DNA of 43,532 nt, from positions 1 to 43,532 of the forward strand of contig JAFSAP010000039.1 in assembly GCA_017440925.1 (NCBI GenBank), in the 5' to 3' direction. The notes beneath the pieces were generated by a model. That model worked only from the letters and a program-made list of their open reading frames with translations, did not search any database and was not told where the DNA came from. This document shows, piece by piece, positions 17,209-25,642 of this stretch. Both the position numbers and the translations under genes were made by a program. The stretch's first letter is position 1. Each line of letters starts with the position of its first letter. This stretch comes from Oscillospiraceae bacterium. GTDB lineage: Bacteria > Bacillota > Clostridia > Oscillospirales > Oscillospiraceae.

Positions 17209-18824
17209 AAAAGACTTTGATTCGTATTCTGACCTTTGCATTGGTTCTGATCCTGGCAGCTTCCCTGGTACTTCCGGCCTTTGCCGCTGAGATCAACCTG
17301 GGCGTTACCGTTACACCCGGCACGGATTCCATCACCGTCACTGTTGACAACAGCGCGGACACCAACGCTGTTCTGGCCGCAACCCCAGCCATGCTGGAAG
17401 TTGCCTGCGAATTTGACACTGCTTATGTGTCCTATGATGGCGCGCTGCTCAGCGGTTCCACGCTGGATACCACAAGTGAAAAAATCACCTTTCCGGTAGC
17501 AAAGGGCGGCACCTATACCATCCACAGCGGCACACCGATCCAAGTCACGTTTCACACCAATGGCGGCACTGCCGTTACCAACCAGACCCTTCCCGCAGGC
17601 GGCAAGGTCACACAGCCCACTGCCCCCACCAAGGAAGGCTTCCTGTTTGACGGCTGGTACAGCGATGCTGCACTGACAACCCGGTGGAATTTCGAAACGG
17701 ACACTGTCACCACCGCCACCACCCTGTACGCCAAGTGGGCAGAGGCTATTCTGATCTCCTTCAACAGCAATGGCGGCAGTACCGTGGCTGCCCAGCCGGT
17801 CATCCCCGGCGGTTCTGTGACCGCCCCCACCGCTCCTACCAAGGCAGGCTACGCCTTCGCCGGCTGGTATAAGGAAGCAGCGCTGACCACAGCCTGGAAT
17901 TTCGAAACCGATACCGCCACTACTGCCACTACTCTATATGCCAAATGGACAGATATCAAGACCGGCATTCCCGATATTTCCGGCGCCGGAAGCTGGAATC
18001 CCTCTGTGGACAGAAACTCTCTGAATGCCGCTGCCGATCGTCAGGGAGGAGATTACGATTCCGTGGAACTCCGGCTGACCATTCAGGATCTAGTCAGCGT
18101 ACCCCAGATTGATCTGGCCGCCATTGAGGCCATTGCCCTCGGCAGAGAACTGGACTGCCTGGATATAAAGCTGGAATGCAGCATCAACGGCGGAAACTAC
18201 ACTGACATTGGTAAAAGCAACGCTGTTCTGCAGAAGATCACCCTGAATTTTGATTCCACCAATAAGAAAAACATCTGCGTATTCCGCTATCACAACGGAA
18301 AAGCTGAAGTACTGTCCTCTACTGCCACTTACGGAGAGCGGTTCCAGCTGGATACGACCAACAAGAAGCTGACCATTTACGCCAATAAGTTCTCCACCTA
18401 TGCCATTGGTTATACCGCCGGCAATGATACCCTGGAGGATTATACCTTCACCAAGGGACATGACAGCAAGTGGGCCAAGGACAGCACCCGGAATCTGGTT
18501 TTTGTCTGTGACGGTCCCTATGCTCTGCTGAACAAAATGGTTATCAACGGCCAGGAGGTCAGCCTTACCTCTGCGGAAAGCCATACAGACGGAACTCAGA
18601 TCACTCTGAAACCCGCCTTCCTGAAAACACTGGCAAAAGGCAAATACTATCTGGAACTCCATTATAAAAACGGTGGCTATGCCATTGCTGCTTTCCATGT
18701 GACCGATGCCACAGGAAATGCCGCCACCGGCGACCAGTTTAATATGACGCTGTGGCTGTCTCTGCTGGGCATCAGCGCTGCGGCTGTGGCTGTGCTGGTC
18801 ATTGTCAAAAAACGCAAACTGTAA
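17205..18824 (+). CDS. membrane-anchored surface protein with two InlB-type B repeats
   Basis: The 539-residue protein has a signal peptide ending VLPAFA near residue 27, then two Listeria-Bacteroides (Flg_new/InlB B) repeats at about 112-180 and 182-247. Both repeats carry the NGG, APTKxGxxFxGWY and TTLYAKW signatures. An unassigned beta-rich domain follows. The C-terminal segment WLSLLGISAAAVAVLVIVKK is preceded by AATGDQ and ends in KKRKL. That layout resembles a sortase signal, but the LPxTG motif is degenerate, so it may simply be membrane-anchored. It is coupled by a 4-nt overlap to the secreted protein, which suggests the two form a surface complex. Confidence 0.8.
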   Translation: MKKTLIRILTFALVLILAASLVLPAFAAEINLGVTVTPGTDSITVTVDNSADTNAVLAATPAMLEVACEFDTAYVSYDGALLSGSTLDTTSEKITFPVAKGGTYTIHSGTPIQVTFHTNGGTAVTNQTLPAGGKVTQPTAPTKEGFLFDGWYSDAALTTRWNFETDTVTTATTLYAKWAEAILISFNSNGGSTVAAQPVIPGGSVTAPTAPTKAGYAFAGWYKEAALTTAWNFETDTATTATTLYAKWTDIKTGIPDISGAGSWNPSVDRNSLNAAADRQGGDYDSVELRLTIQDLVSVPQIDLAAIEAIALGRELDCLDIKLECSINGGNYTDIGKSNAVLQKITLNFDSTNKKNICVFRYHNGKAEVLSSTATYGERFQLDTTNKKLTIYANKFSTYAIGYTAGNDTLEDYTFTKGHDSKWAKDSTRNLVFVCDGPYALLNKMVINGQEVSLTSAESHTDGTQITLKPAFLKTLAKGKYYLELHYKNGGYAIAAFHVTDATGNAATGDQFNMTLWLSLLGISAAAVAVLVIVKKRKL

Positions 18825-18833
18825 ATCTCCATT

Positions 18834-18862
18834 CATCCCGGTGCAACGCACCGGGATGTTTC
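18834..18862 (+). terminator. terminator of the surface-protein operon
   Basis: CATCCCGGTGC-AAC-GCACCGGGATG followed by TTTCTCT. Confidence 0.75.
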
Positions 18863-18867
18863 TCTAC

Positions 18868-18896
18868 TTGAAAAAAAGTCGGATACATGATAAAGT
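18868..18896 (+). promoter_or_regulatory. promoter of the PpiC-C39 lipoprotein gene
   Basis: TTGAAA (18868-18873), 17 bp, TAAAGT (18891-18896). Confidence 0.6.
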
Positions 18897-18930
18897 ATAG
18901 AAAAAATTTCTCACCAAAGGATGAAAACCC

Positions 18931-20976
18931 ATGAAACAGAAACCTTTTACCATCCGGCTTCTGTGCGCCGTGCTGGCTGTTTTGCTGCTGGCCGGCTGCG
19001 GCGCTCCCGCTGATCCCCCCACGGAAACCACCGAAGCTACAGAACCAGTCCCCACCACACCCCCCAATGGAAATCCGGAGGATGTGACCTGTCTGGGCAG
19101 CTACAGCGTCTCCGATACAGAAATTGCCAATGCCGCCGATACGGTTGTCGCCACCGCTGGCGATGCAAAACTGACCAACGGACAACTGCAGGTCTACTAC
19201 TGGCTGGAGGTCGCCGCCTACCGCCAGTCCAATGCTGCCATTGAACCGGACTACACCCAAAGCCTGGACACCCAGAGCTGCCCCATAGATGACAGCGTGG
19301 CCTCCTGGCAGCAGTATTTTCTGAAGCGGGCGCTGAACACCTGGCATATGCAGCAGGCGCTGGTGCTTCGTGCCGAGCTGGAAGGCGTTCCTACAGAAGC
19401 AGAATATAAGCCCGACCTGGAAAAACATGAGGCTTACATGACCGACAAGCCTGCCACAAAGTATCTGTATGGTCACAGCAAGAGCTACCAGCCCAACCGG
19501 CTCCACCAGGCCTGGCTGGATACCCTCCCCGAAACGCTGGATGCCCTGGCTGCAGACAACGGCTTTTCCAATGGGGCTGCCCAGGCGGAAGCCATTGCCG
19601 GTGCCGGCGCAGGCCCGGATGACCTGCTGCAGTATGCAAAGCTCAGCAATCTGGCATATATGTACTTTACAGAAATGGGCTATCACTTTGAACCCACCGC
19701 CGAAGAGGTGGAAGCTTTCTATACCGCAAACAAGGACAGCCTTCCAGCACAGGACGGCGAAAAGATTGTGAATATCCGTCACATTCTGCTGCTGCCCAAG
19801 GATGCCGAAATTGCTGAGGACGGGACCGTTACCTGCAGCGAGGAGGCCTGGAATGCCTGCCACACCAAAGCCCAGTCCGTTGTCAACAACTGGACACAAG
19901 CTGTGAAAAGGACCCGATTTGCCGAGCATGCCCTCTCCGATCCTGCAGAAGCCCGGTTCTCTGAGGCTGCTAAAAACAATTCTTCAGATGAAGGCTCCCG
20001 TGCCAACGGCGGCCTGTATGCCAATATCCACCAGGGTCAGCTGATCGCGCCTCTGGACAGCTGGTGCTTTGATCCTGCCCGCCAGCACGGCGATACGGAG
20101 ATCATCCGCAGCGACTGCGGCTACCACATCGTTTTCTTCTGTGATGCAGTTGAAAACTGGTACGCTGCTGCAGAAGCCGGACGGAAGCAACAGATGGGAC
20201 AGGAACTGGCAGAAGCCGCTATGAAGGCCTATCCTGCCAAGATCGATTACAGCGCGATCAAGTTGGGCCAGGCTGCCGATAACGGCTCCTTTGTCACATC
20301 CTCCGATCTGCTGTACCCCGATGTGGCCCACGAGCGTTTCCCGGATATGCCCCTGTACCTGCAGCAGGATTATCCCGATGCCCCTTATGGCAACTATAAG
20401 GTCAGCACCCACGGCTGCGGTATTACCACCCTGGCCATGGTAGCCAGCTATATGACTGATGACGAGCTGACACCCGCAGAACTGGGTGCCCGGTATGGTT
20501 ATTACTGCGGTGTTCGCGGCACGGAAATCTGCATTTTTGATGACACCCCTGCAGAAATGGGCTTCCATCTGCAGAACCGTTCCTACAGCTGGCGCGAAAT
20601 GGATGCAGCCCTGGATAACGGACAGGTAGTGATCTCCCTCCAGTGGGCTGGTTATTGGACCAGCGGCGGACACTATCTGGCTATGATCCGGCGCACAGAT
20701 GAGGGCAAATATGTTGTCCGGGATTCCAATCTGCTGAACTATAAGCGGATCAAAGCCCATGTGGAAGATGCCCATACCCGGGGCAGCATCAACGCCGCCG
20801 GACAGTATTACTGGATCTATGAACCCAAGGTCGTCCGCATTCCCGCCTGTGTCCGCTGCAGCGAGAATCTGACAGCCGGCGCGCCCGGTATCCTCTTCCA
20901 GGAGGATTACCACTGCGTCAAGTGTCTGGACGCCATGGCCCGCCGGGATACCTATCTGAATATGCTTGACCAGTAA
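18931..20976 (+). CDS. lipoprotein fusing a PpiC-type peptidyl-prolyl isomerase to a C39-like cysteine peptidase
   Basis: The 681-residue protein begins with a lipoprotein signal (LLAGCG, lipid Cys near 24). A SurA/PrsA-like helical region follows. A parvulin domain spans about 277-415 (VNIRHILLLPKD, ARFSEAAKNNSSDEGSRANGG, then IIRSDCGYHIVFF). A peptidase_C39_2-like domain spans about 465-635: Cys496 in THGCGITTLAM, His581 in SGGHYLAMI and Asp598 in VVRDSN form a plausible triad. A CxxC pair (VRC.. CVKC) near the C-terminus suggests a zinc ribbon. It would sit on the outer face of the membrane, folding and cleaving exported peptides or proteins. It may serve the surface proteins encoded upstream; that is inference. 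Confidence 0.82.
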   Translation: MKQKPFTIRLLCAVLAVLLLAGCGAPADPPTETTEATEPVPTTPPNGNPEDVTCLGSYSVSDTEIANAADTVVATAGDAKLTNGQLQVYYWLEVAAYRQSNAAIEPDYTQSLDTQSCPIDDSVASWQQYFLKRALNTWHMQQALVLRAELEGVPTEAEYKPDLEKHEAYMTDKPATKYLYGHSKSYQPNRLHQAWLDTLPETLDALAADNGFSNGAAQAEAIAGAGAGPDDLLQYAKLSNLAYMYFTEMGYHFEPTAEEVEAFYTANKDSLPAQDGEKIVNIRHILLLPKDAEIAEDGTVTCSEEAWNACHTKAQSVVNNWTQAVKRTRFAEHALSDPAEARFSEAAKNNSSDEGSRANGGLYANIHQGQLIAPLDSWCFDPARQHGDTEIIRSDCGYHIVFFCDAVENWYAAAEAGRKQQMGQELAEAAMKAYPAKIDYSAIKLGQAADNGSFVTSSDLLYPDVAHERFPDMPLYLQQDYPDAPYGNYKVSTHGCGITTLAMVASYMTDDELTPAELGARYGYYCGVRGTEICIFDDTPAEMGFHLQNRSYSWREMDAALDNGQVVISLQWAGYWTSGGHYLAMIRRTDEGKYVVRDSNLLNYKRIKAHVEDAHTRGSINAAGQYYWIYEPKVVRIPACVRCSENLTAGAPGILFQEDYHCVKCLDAMARRDTYLNMLDQ

Positions 20977-20986
20977 CGTAAACTGT

Positions 20987-21018
20987 AAAAACGCCTGACA
21001 GAACTGTCAGGCGTTTTT
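20987..21018. terminator. bidirectional terminator
   Basis: AAAAACGCCTGACAG-AA-CTGTCAGGCGTTTTT. It separates the + strand lipoprotein gene from the minus-strand TIR gene. Confidence 0.85.
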
Positions 21019-21059
21019 CTTATCACAGAAGCGGAAAAATACGAAGTTGCCATGTAGAA

Positions 21060-24000
21060 TCAGGAGAACAGGGCCGTCCAGGGTTCTCCGTTAATACGCA
21101 CATTGGGATCCATAAAATTCTCATATTTCGTAACATTAGAAGTATCAAAACCAGATACATCCAACGCGCCCACATTTTCACAGGCATAGAACATATAGCT
21201 TAGGTTCGTAGCTTTGCTAGTATTGAATCCAGACACGTCCAGATCTGTCAGTGCTTTGCATTTATCAAACATGGACTGCATATTGGTAACACTGGAAGTA
21301 TCAAATCCGGATACATTCAGTGTTTTCAATTTTCCACAGCCATGGAACATGTAACCCATATTCGTAACATTGGGGGTATTGAAACCAGACACATCCAGCT
21401 CAGTCAGTGCAGCACAATCATAAAACATGCAGTACATATCGGTAACATTGGAAGTATCAAATCCGGATACATTCAGTGTTTTCAACTTTCCACAGCTCAT
21501 GAACATATATTTCATTGAGGTCACATTCTTTGTGACGAAATTGCTGACATCCAGTTTTTTCAGGCTATAGCAATTTTTGAACATTTGGGACATATCCGTA
21601 ACACAGGAAGTATCGAAGCTGCTGACATCCAAATCAACCAGTTCATAGCAGGACAGGAACATATCTGCCATATCCTTAACTTTACCAGTATTCCAGTTTG
21701 TGAGCTGCAGGGACTGGATCTTTGTGTTTTCTGCAAACATGTGTTTCATGTTGGTAACCTCCCGGGTATCAAAACCTGAGAGATCCAGAGCCAGCAGACT
21801 GTTGCACTCGCAGAACATATGCTCCATATCCATTACTTTGACCGTATCGAAACTGGAAACGTCCAACTGGGAAAGACTGCTGCAATGCTGGAACATGCAC
21901 TTCATGGTGGTTACATTATGGGTATCAAAGCCGGAAATATTCAACTCCTTCAAGTTGGTACAGTCATTAAACATAAAAGACATGTCCTTTACATTACAGG
22001 TGTTGAAATCGCTCAGATCCAGGGATGTCAGACTGCTACAATTACTAAACATGCCGCTCATATCTTCACAGTTGGCTGTGTTGAAATGCGACACATCCAG
22101 TTCCTTGAGACTGTAGCATTTTGAGAACATGTTCTCCATATTGGTTGCTTTTGCTGTATTGAACCCGGAAATATCCAGAGCAACCAATCCTTCACACCTC
22201 TGGAACATGGCAGCGAAGTCCGTTACCCTCCCGGTAACAAATGCAGACAGATCCAGGGAACTCAGAGACTTGCACTCATTAAACATGAGCCTCATGACGG
22301 TAACATTGGCAGTATTGAATCCGGATACATCCAGCGCAGTCAGCTTCTCACAGCCAGTGAACATTTCCTCCATTGTCGTAACATTATGTGTTTGGAAGTC
22401 GGAGACATCCAAAGCCGTCAACGCTGTACAGTTTTTGAACATAAAAGACATATCCGTAACCTTTGCGGTATCAAAGTTGGATATATCCAGCACCGTCAGC
22501 GCTTTGCAACCAGAAAACATAGATTTCATATCGGTGACATTGGCGGTATCAAAACCGGATATATCCAGCTCAGTCAGCTTCTCACAGCCGTAGAACATAT
22601 GGTTCATCTCAACAACTTTTCGGGTATCGAAGTTGGACACATCCAGAGCCGTCAGTGCTTTACATTTGTCAAACATCGACTGAATATCAATGACATTCGC
22701 AGTATTGAACCCAGAAACATCCAGGGCATCCAATTTCTCACAGTTGAAGAACAGATAGCTCATATCTGTAACCTTCGCAGTATCAAAGTTGGATACATCC
22801 AGAGCAGTCAGCGATTTGCAACCAGAAAACATGGAGCGCATACTGGTGGCATTCGCCGTATCAAAACCGGATACATCCAGAGCTGCCACCTTTTCACAGC
22901 CGTAGAACAGATAATTCATATCCGTAACCTTTTGGGTGTTGAAGCCGGAAACATCCAGAGCCGTCAGCGATTTGCAGTTATAAAACATGGAACGCATACT
23001 GGTGATATTATCTGTGCAGAAAGACGTTCCAAAATCAATGGCCGTCAGATTGGGAAGGTATGCGAATAGATGTCCGGAATTTGCCGGAGCACAGACACCG
23101 CCTTCAGCCGCAACATACACATGATACAGGTCTACAGATTCAACGGTGGTAGGCTCTGTGGCATCATCGGACGGATCTCCAACGACAATATTAGCCGTTT
23201 CCGCAAATTCTGCCCAGGCTTTTACCTTTCCGTTTCCCAGAGCAGAGGCATCCACTGCCGTATCCGGTGCCTGACTCAGCGTATCCAGGAAGGTAATGGT
23301 CTTGACCCGCCGGCGGGTGATATTGGTATTGAAAATGACATCTTCCACTTCCAGCGCTTCGCTGATATTGCCTTCTGTATCTCTGCTGGGCTGATTTTCC
23401 ATCAGTGTATTTTCCGTAATATCCACTTCCACAGCAGGGGCAGAACCGACCTCATCCAGGGAGCTTTCAGTTTGTTCCGACACCGTGTCCTTCTGGATTT
23501 TCTCTTCACCCGTCTGACCCTTGCCAAAACCCACCGCGATCAATATGATTATCAATGCCGCCACAATGCCTGCAAGGATCGGGATCAGCCGTTTTTCCTT
23601 TAAAACAGACAGATTCCCGGCAGTCTTATCTGTGGATTTGTCATCTGTTTTGAGTTCATCGTCTGTTTTGGGTTCTTCATCGGTTTTGACCTTGTCATCT
23701 GTTTTGGGTTCTTCATCGATTTTGACTTTGTCATCTGGCTCGATAACATCCTTATCTATAATTCCGCAAACCGTTCTGTGCAGGACTTGGATATTATGCT
23801 CAATCGGCGGTGTGATGGCATCCAGCCAATGGACTCCGTTCAGATAGTATGCCAGCGCCGGCTCCATTTCCACATCCTCAACCCGGAGCGGGAGAATGGG
23901 GATTTCCGCCTTGAAAGCAGCCGTAATTTCGTTCATAACATCTCTGGAATGATTGGACGCATTGGTATAGATCAAGATAAGGCATTTTGTCTGCCCGATG

Positions 24001-24149
24001 GCTGACATGATCTCCGTCCGGTAATCTTTGCCGGGACGCACATCTCTCGGCGCATACCAGCAGCGCAGGTTCCTTGCCTCAAAATAATGGCAAATTGCAT
24101 CTGCAATCTGCTTATTTGCAGAAGAGTAGCTGATAAAAATATCGTGCAT
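21060..24149 (-). CDS. TIR domain - transmembrane - DUF285 (BspA-like) repeat protein
   Basis: The 1029-residue protein opens with a TIR domain (1-132: DIFISYSSANK, WYAPRDVRPGKDY, LILIYT, and NEITAAF with putative catalytic Glu74). An acidic linker with repeated DDKVKTDEEPK units follows, then LKEKR and one membrane helix (about 188-209). The outer part has a spacer to about 385 and then roughly 24 tandem 26-residue DUF285 repeats of pattern MxxMFxxCxxLxxLDVSxFDTxxVTD, ending near 1008. Basic residues before the helix place TIR inside and repeats outside. There is no signal peptide. ATG at 24149 is better spaced from AAGAGG than ATG 24155. BspA-like repeats often mediate adhesion or sensing. 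TIR domains may act as NAD-degrading or signalling enzymes. The combined role is inferred. Confidence 0.9.
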   Translation of the reverse strand: MHDIFISYSSANKQIADAICHYFEARNLRCWYAPRDVRPGKDYRTEIMSAIGQTKCLILIYTNASNHSRDVMNEITAAFKAEIPILPLRVEDVEMEPALAYYLNGVHWLDAITPPIEHNIQVLHRTVCGIIDKDVIEPDDKVKIDEEPKTDDKVKTDEEPKTDDELKTDDKSTDKTAGNLSVLKEKRLIPILAGIVAALIIILIAVGFGKGQTGEEKIQKDTVSEQTESSLDEVGSAPAVEVDITENTLMENQPSRDTEGNISEALEVEDVIFNTNITRRRVKTITFLDTLSQAPDTAVDASALGNGKVKAWAEFAETANIVVGDPSDDATEPTTVESVDLYHVYVAAEGGVCAPANSGHLFAYLPNLTAIDFGTSFCTDNITSMRSMFYNCKSLTALDVSGFNTQKVTDMNYLFYGCEKVAALDVSGFDTANATSMRSMFSGCKSLTALDVSNFDTAKVTDMSYLFFNCEKLDALDVSGFNTANVIDIQSMFDKCKALTALDVSNFDTRKVVEMNHMFYGCEKLTELDISGFDTANVTDMKSMFSGCKALTVLDISNFDTAKVTDMSFMFKNCTALTALDVSDFQTHNVTTMEEMFTGCEKLTALDVSGFNTANVTVMRLMFNECKSLSSLDLSAFVTGRVTDFAAMFQRCEGLVALDISGFNTAKATNMENMFSKCYSLKELDVSHFNTANCEDMSGMFSNCSSLTSLDLSDFNTCNVKDMSFMFNDCTNLKELNISGFDTHNVTTMKCMFQHCSSLSQLDVSSFDTVKVMDMEHMFCECNSLLALDLSGFDTREVTNMKHMFAENTKIQSLQLTNWNTGKVKDMADMFLSCYELVDLDVSSFDTSCVTDMSQMFKNCYSLKKLDVSNFVTKNVTSMKYMFMSCGKLKTLNVSGFDTSNVTDMYCMFYDCAALTELDVSGFNTPNVTNMGYMFHGCGKLKTLNVSGFDTSSVTNMQSMFDKCKALTDLDVSGFNTSKATNLSYMFYACENVGALDVSGFDTSNVTKYENFMDPNVRINGEPWTALFS

Positions 24150-24161
24150 ACGCATTACCTC

Positions 24162-24221
24162 TTTCTATCTGTTTGCTGCTATAGATAGAAATATTATATA
24201 ACTATTTACATTCCATTTCAA
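24162..24221 (-). promoter_or_regulatory. promoter and leader inverted repeat of the TIR gene
   Basis: On the minus strand, TTGAAA (24221-24216), 17 bp, TATAAT (24198-24193). A perfect 9-bp inverted repeat TTTCTATCT/AGATAGAAA at 24162-24191 follows the -10 and partly overlaps the Shine-Dalgarno. It may be an operator or a translation-limiting hairpin. Confidence 0.65.
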
Positions 24222-24242
24222 GTCGGCAGATATGTTTTTTGC

Positions 24243-24295
24243 AAAAATACACCTGCAAATGGCAGAAATCCAGCCAATTTGCAGGTGCATTTTTA
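24243..24295 (-). terminator. original terminator of spo0A
   Basis: CACCTGCAAAT (24250-24260) pairs with ATTTGCAGGTG (24277-24287), flanked by A- and T-rich tracts. It lies downstream of the stranded spo0A 3' end and upstream of the TIR gene. Confidence 0.7.
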
Positions 24296-24331
24296 TTCAA
24301 ATTTGTATTTTTTGTGTTATGGGACAAATAA

Positions 24332-24583
24332 TCAAAAATTCGCCACTTCGCCAGCCTTGCATCGACGCTGCAATTTGTCAACGATCAGGGCGATAAACTC
24401 CGAATTCGTGGGTTTTCCCTTGGTATTGCTGACCGTGTAGCCGAAAAATCTCTGCAGCGTATCCAGGTCACCTCTGTCCCATGCAACCTCGATGGCGTGG
24501 CGGATGGCACGCTCCACTCTGGAAGGGGTGGTCTGGAATGTTTTCGCCACCTGGGGGTACAATACTTTTGTGATGGCATTCAC
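24332..24583 (-). pseudogene. stranded 3' end of spo0A (DNA-binding domain fragment)
   Basis: This 84-codon fragment matches residues about 178-259 of the intact Spo0A at 35222, from [15 protein letters not shown] to the shared terminal VANF and stop. The two protein segments differ in only a few residues near the C-terminus, while the DNA differs at many third positions. Homology stops abruptly at GATGGCATT (24572-24580). It is the host's original gene end, cut off by insertion of the element to its right. A GTG at 24583 could start translation but has no ribosome site. Confidence 0.88.
24525..24565. repeat. left attachment-site core (41-bp direct repeat)
   Basis: Begins GGGGTGGTCTGGAATG and ends GGGGGTACAATAC. 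It is identical to 35415-35455, 10,890 bp away, and lies within the spo0A coding sequence on both sides. Confidence 0.85.
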
Positions 24584-25208
24584 GGGCTTGTCAGCCCGTT
24601 GGAGGGGCTTCCAGAAGTAGGAAATTTGAAAGGGTTTTTGTGAAGGATTGATAGCTTTGTTCGTTGCCCGGTGTTTCCTCTCTTCATCGGGCTTGTAGCT
24701 ATATTATAGTAGATTTCAATTTTTGAGTCAAGTTTCACCCCAATGAACACCTGAAAAAATTTTTTCGAGACTTTTTTGAACTAAATTTTACTGTAATTGA
24801 CCAAACTGCACAGAATAAGGACTTACTACCAACATTCGGAAGCCTTTTGCAAAATCGAAAACGTCATCTAATCCATAAGATACAGAAAATTATCATCTTT
24901 TTTACATCTTTTATTCCAAAAGCAAACATTATTTCAAGAGGTTTCCAACAAGTTAATAACATCTTTTTTACAACTGCGGAAAGACCTTGCTATGTGGCAC
25001 ATCAAAGTGCTGCCCTGAAGAAAGTTGAACAGCCGCCACCCTGTCGGCAAAGCAAGGCGATTATTCCTCAAATTCTTCTGTATTTCAAGAAAACAAGTCA
25101 TGTAAAAACGACCGATTATAGGAAACCGTTGATATAATAGGCTCATAACAAAGGGGAGCGCAAAGACCCCAAAATAAATCAGAAACAATAAAAATGGAGG
25201 AATAAAAA
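24584..25208. other. left end of the spo0A element, non-coding
   Basis: Moving inward there is a hairpin ACGGGCT-TGTC-AGCCCGT (24582-24599). Next is an outward minus-strand promoter (TTGACT 24731-24726, 17 bp, TATAAT 24708-24703) pointing at the stranded spo0A end. A CCCCAATGAACA site at 24738-24749 matches, inverted, the site beside the integrase gene. The rest is AT-rich. TATAAT near 25133-25138 may be the -10 for the 25209 gene, with no good -35. A short open frame at 24847-25137 has no ribosome site and is not called. Confidence 0.5.
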
Positions 25209-25598
25209 ATGTATATCAACGAAAAGAAGATGGCTATTGAGATGACTAAGAAGTTTGCTTCCGCTGCCCGCAAGTTCGGTACTCAGGAGTACAGAAACCT
25301 TCAGGAAGCCCGCCGGGATTATCCCAACTTTAAGGTAGTCACCATCACCCGCAAGGCTCCTGCAAAGGATACCTTCAAGGGTCTGAACTATCCCTTTATG
25401 GAGAGCTACATCGAGAAGCACGATGATGCAAACCAGACCATTATGAAGGAGTATCTGAACCTCCGTGGTCTGTCTGAGGATGCCAAGGACAATCTGGTAG
25501 AGCCTTACGACTACGGCAAGATGAAGAAGTGGTTCCTGAAGAAGTACCCTTCCATCGCCAATTTCCACAAGCAGTGCGACGATCTTGTTGCCGCTTGA
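25209..25598 (+). CDS. element protein of unknown function, paralog of the next gene
   Basis: The 129-residue basic protein starts with ATG after GGAGG (25196-25200). No known domain is recognised. It aligns over most of its length with the protein of the next gene. Both have EM near the N-terminus, KDT(F/Y)KGL(N/T)YP(F/Y)ME in the middle with a following YI and H, and a C-terminal KKWFLxxYPxxAxF. The many Lys and aromatic residues suggest nucleic-acid binding, but this is only inference. It is the first gene of the element's left + strand module. Confidence 0.7.
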   Translation: MYINEKKMAIEMTKKFASAARKFGTQEYRNLQEARRDYPNFKVVTITRKAPAKDTFKGLNYPFMESYIEKHDDANQTIMKEYLNLRGLSEDAKDNLVEPYDYGKMKKWFLKKYPSIANFHKQCDDLVAA

Positions 25599-25642
25599 TC
25601 CGTATTTCATTGACTGGCAACATTGTTTTGGAGGACATAAAG

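Noticed and set aside
21060-23000. CRISPR-like regular repeats at about 78-bp spacing
   Set aside because: The periodicity is the 26-codon DUF285 protein repeat in frame, not direct repeats with spacers.
24332-24583. Independent small Spo0A-like gene
   Set aside because: It lacks a ribosome site, starts exactly where homology to the rebuilt spo0A stops, and is followed by a normal spo0A-type terminator, so it is a cut-off gene end.
24847-25137. 96-codon frame at the left end of the spo0A element
   Set aside because: AT-rich, no ribosome site, no family resemblance; better explained as attachment and control region.
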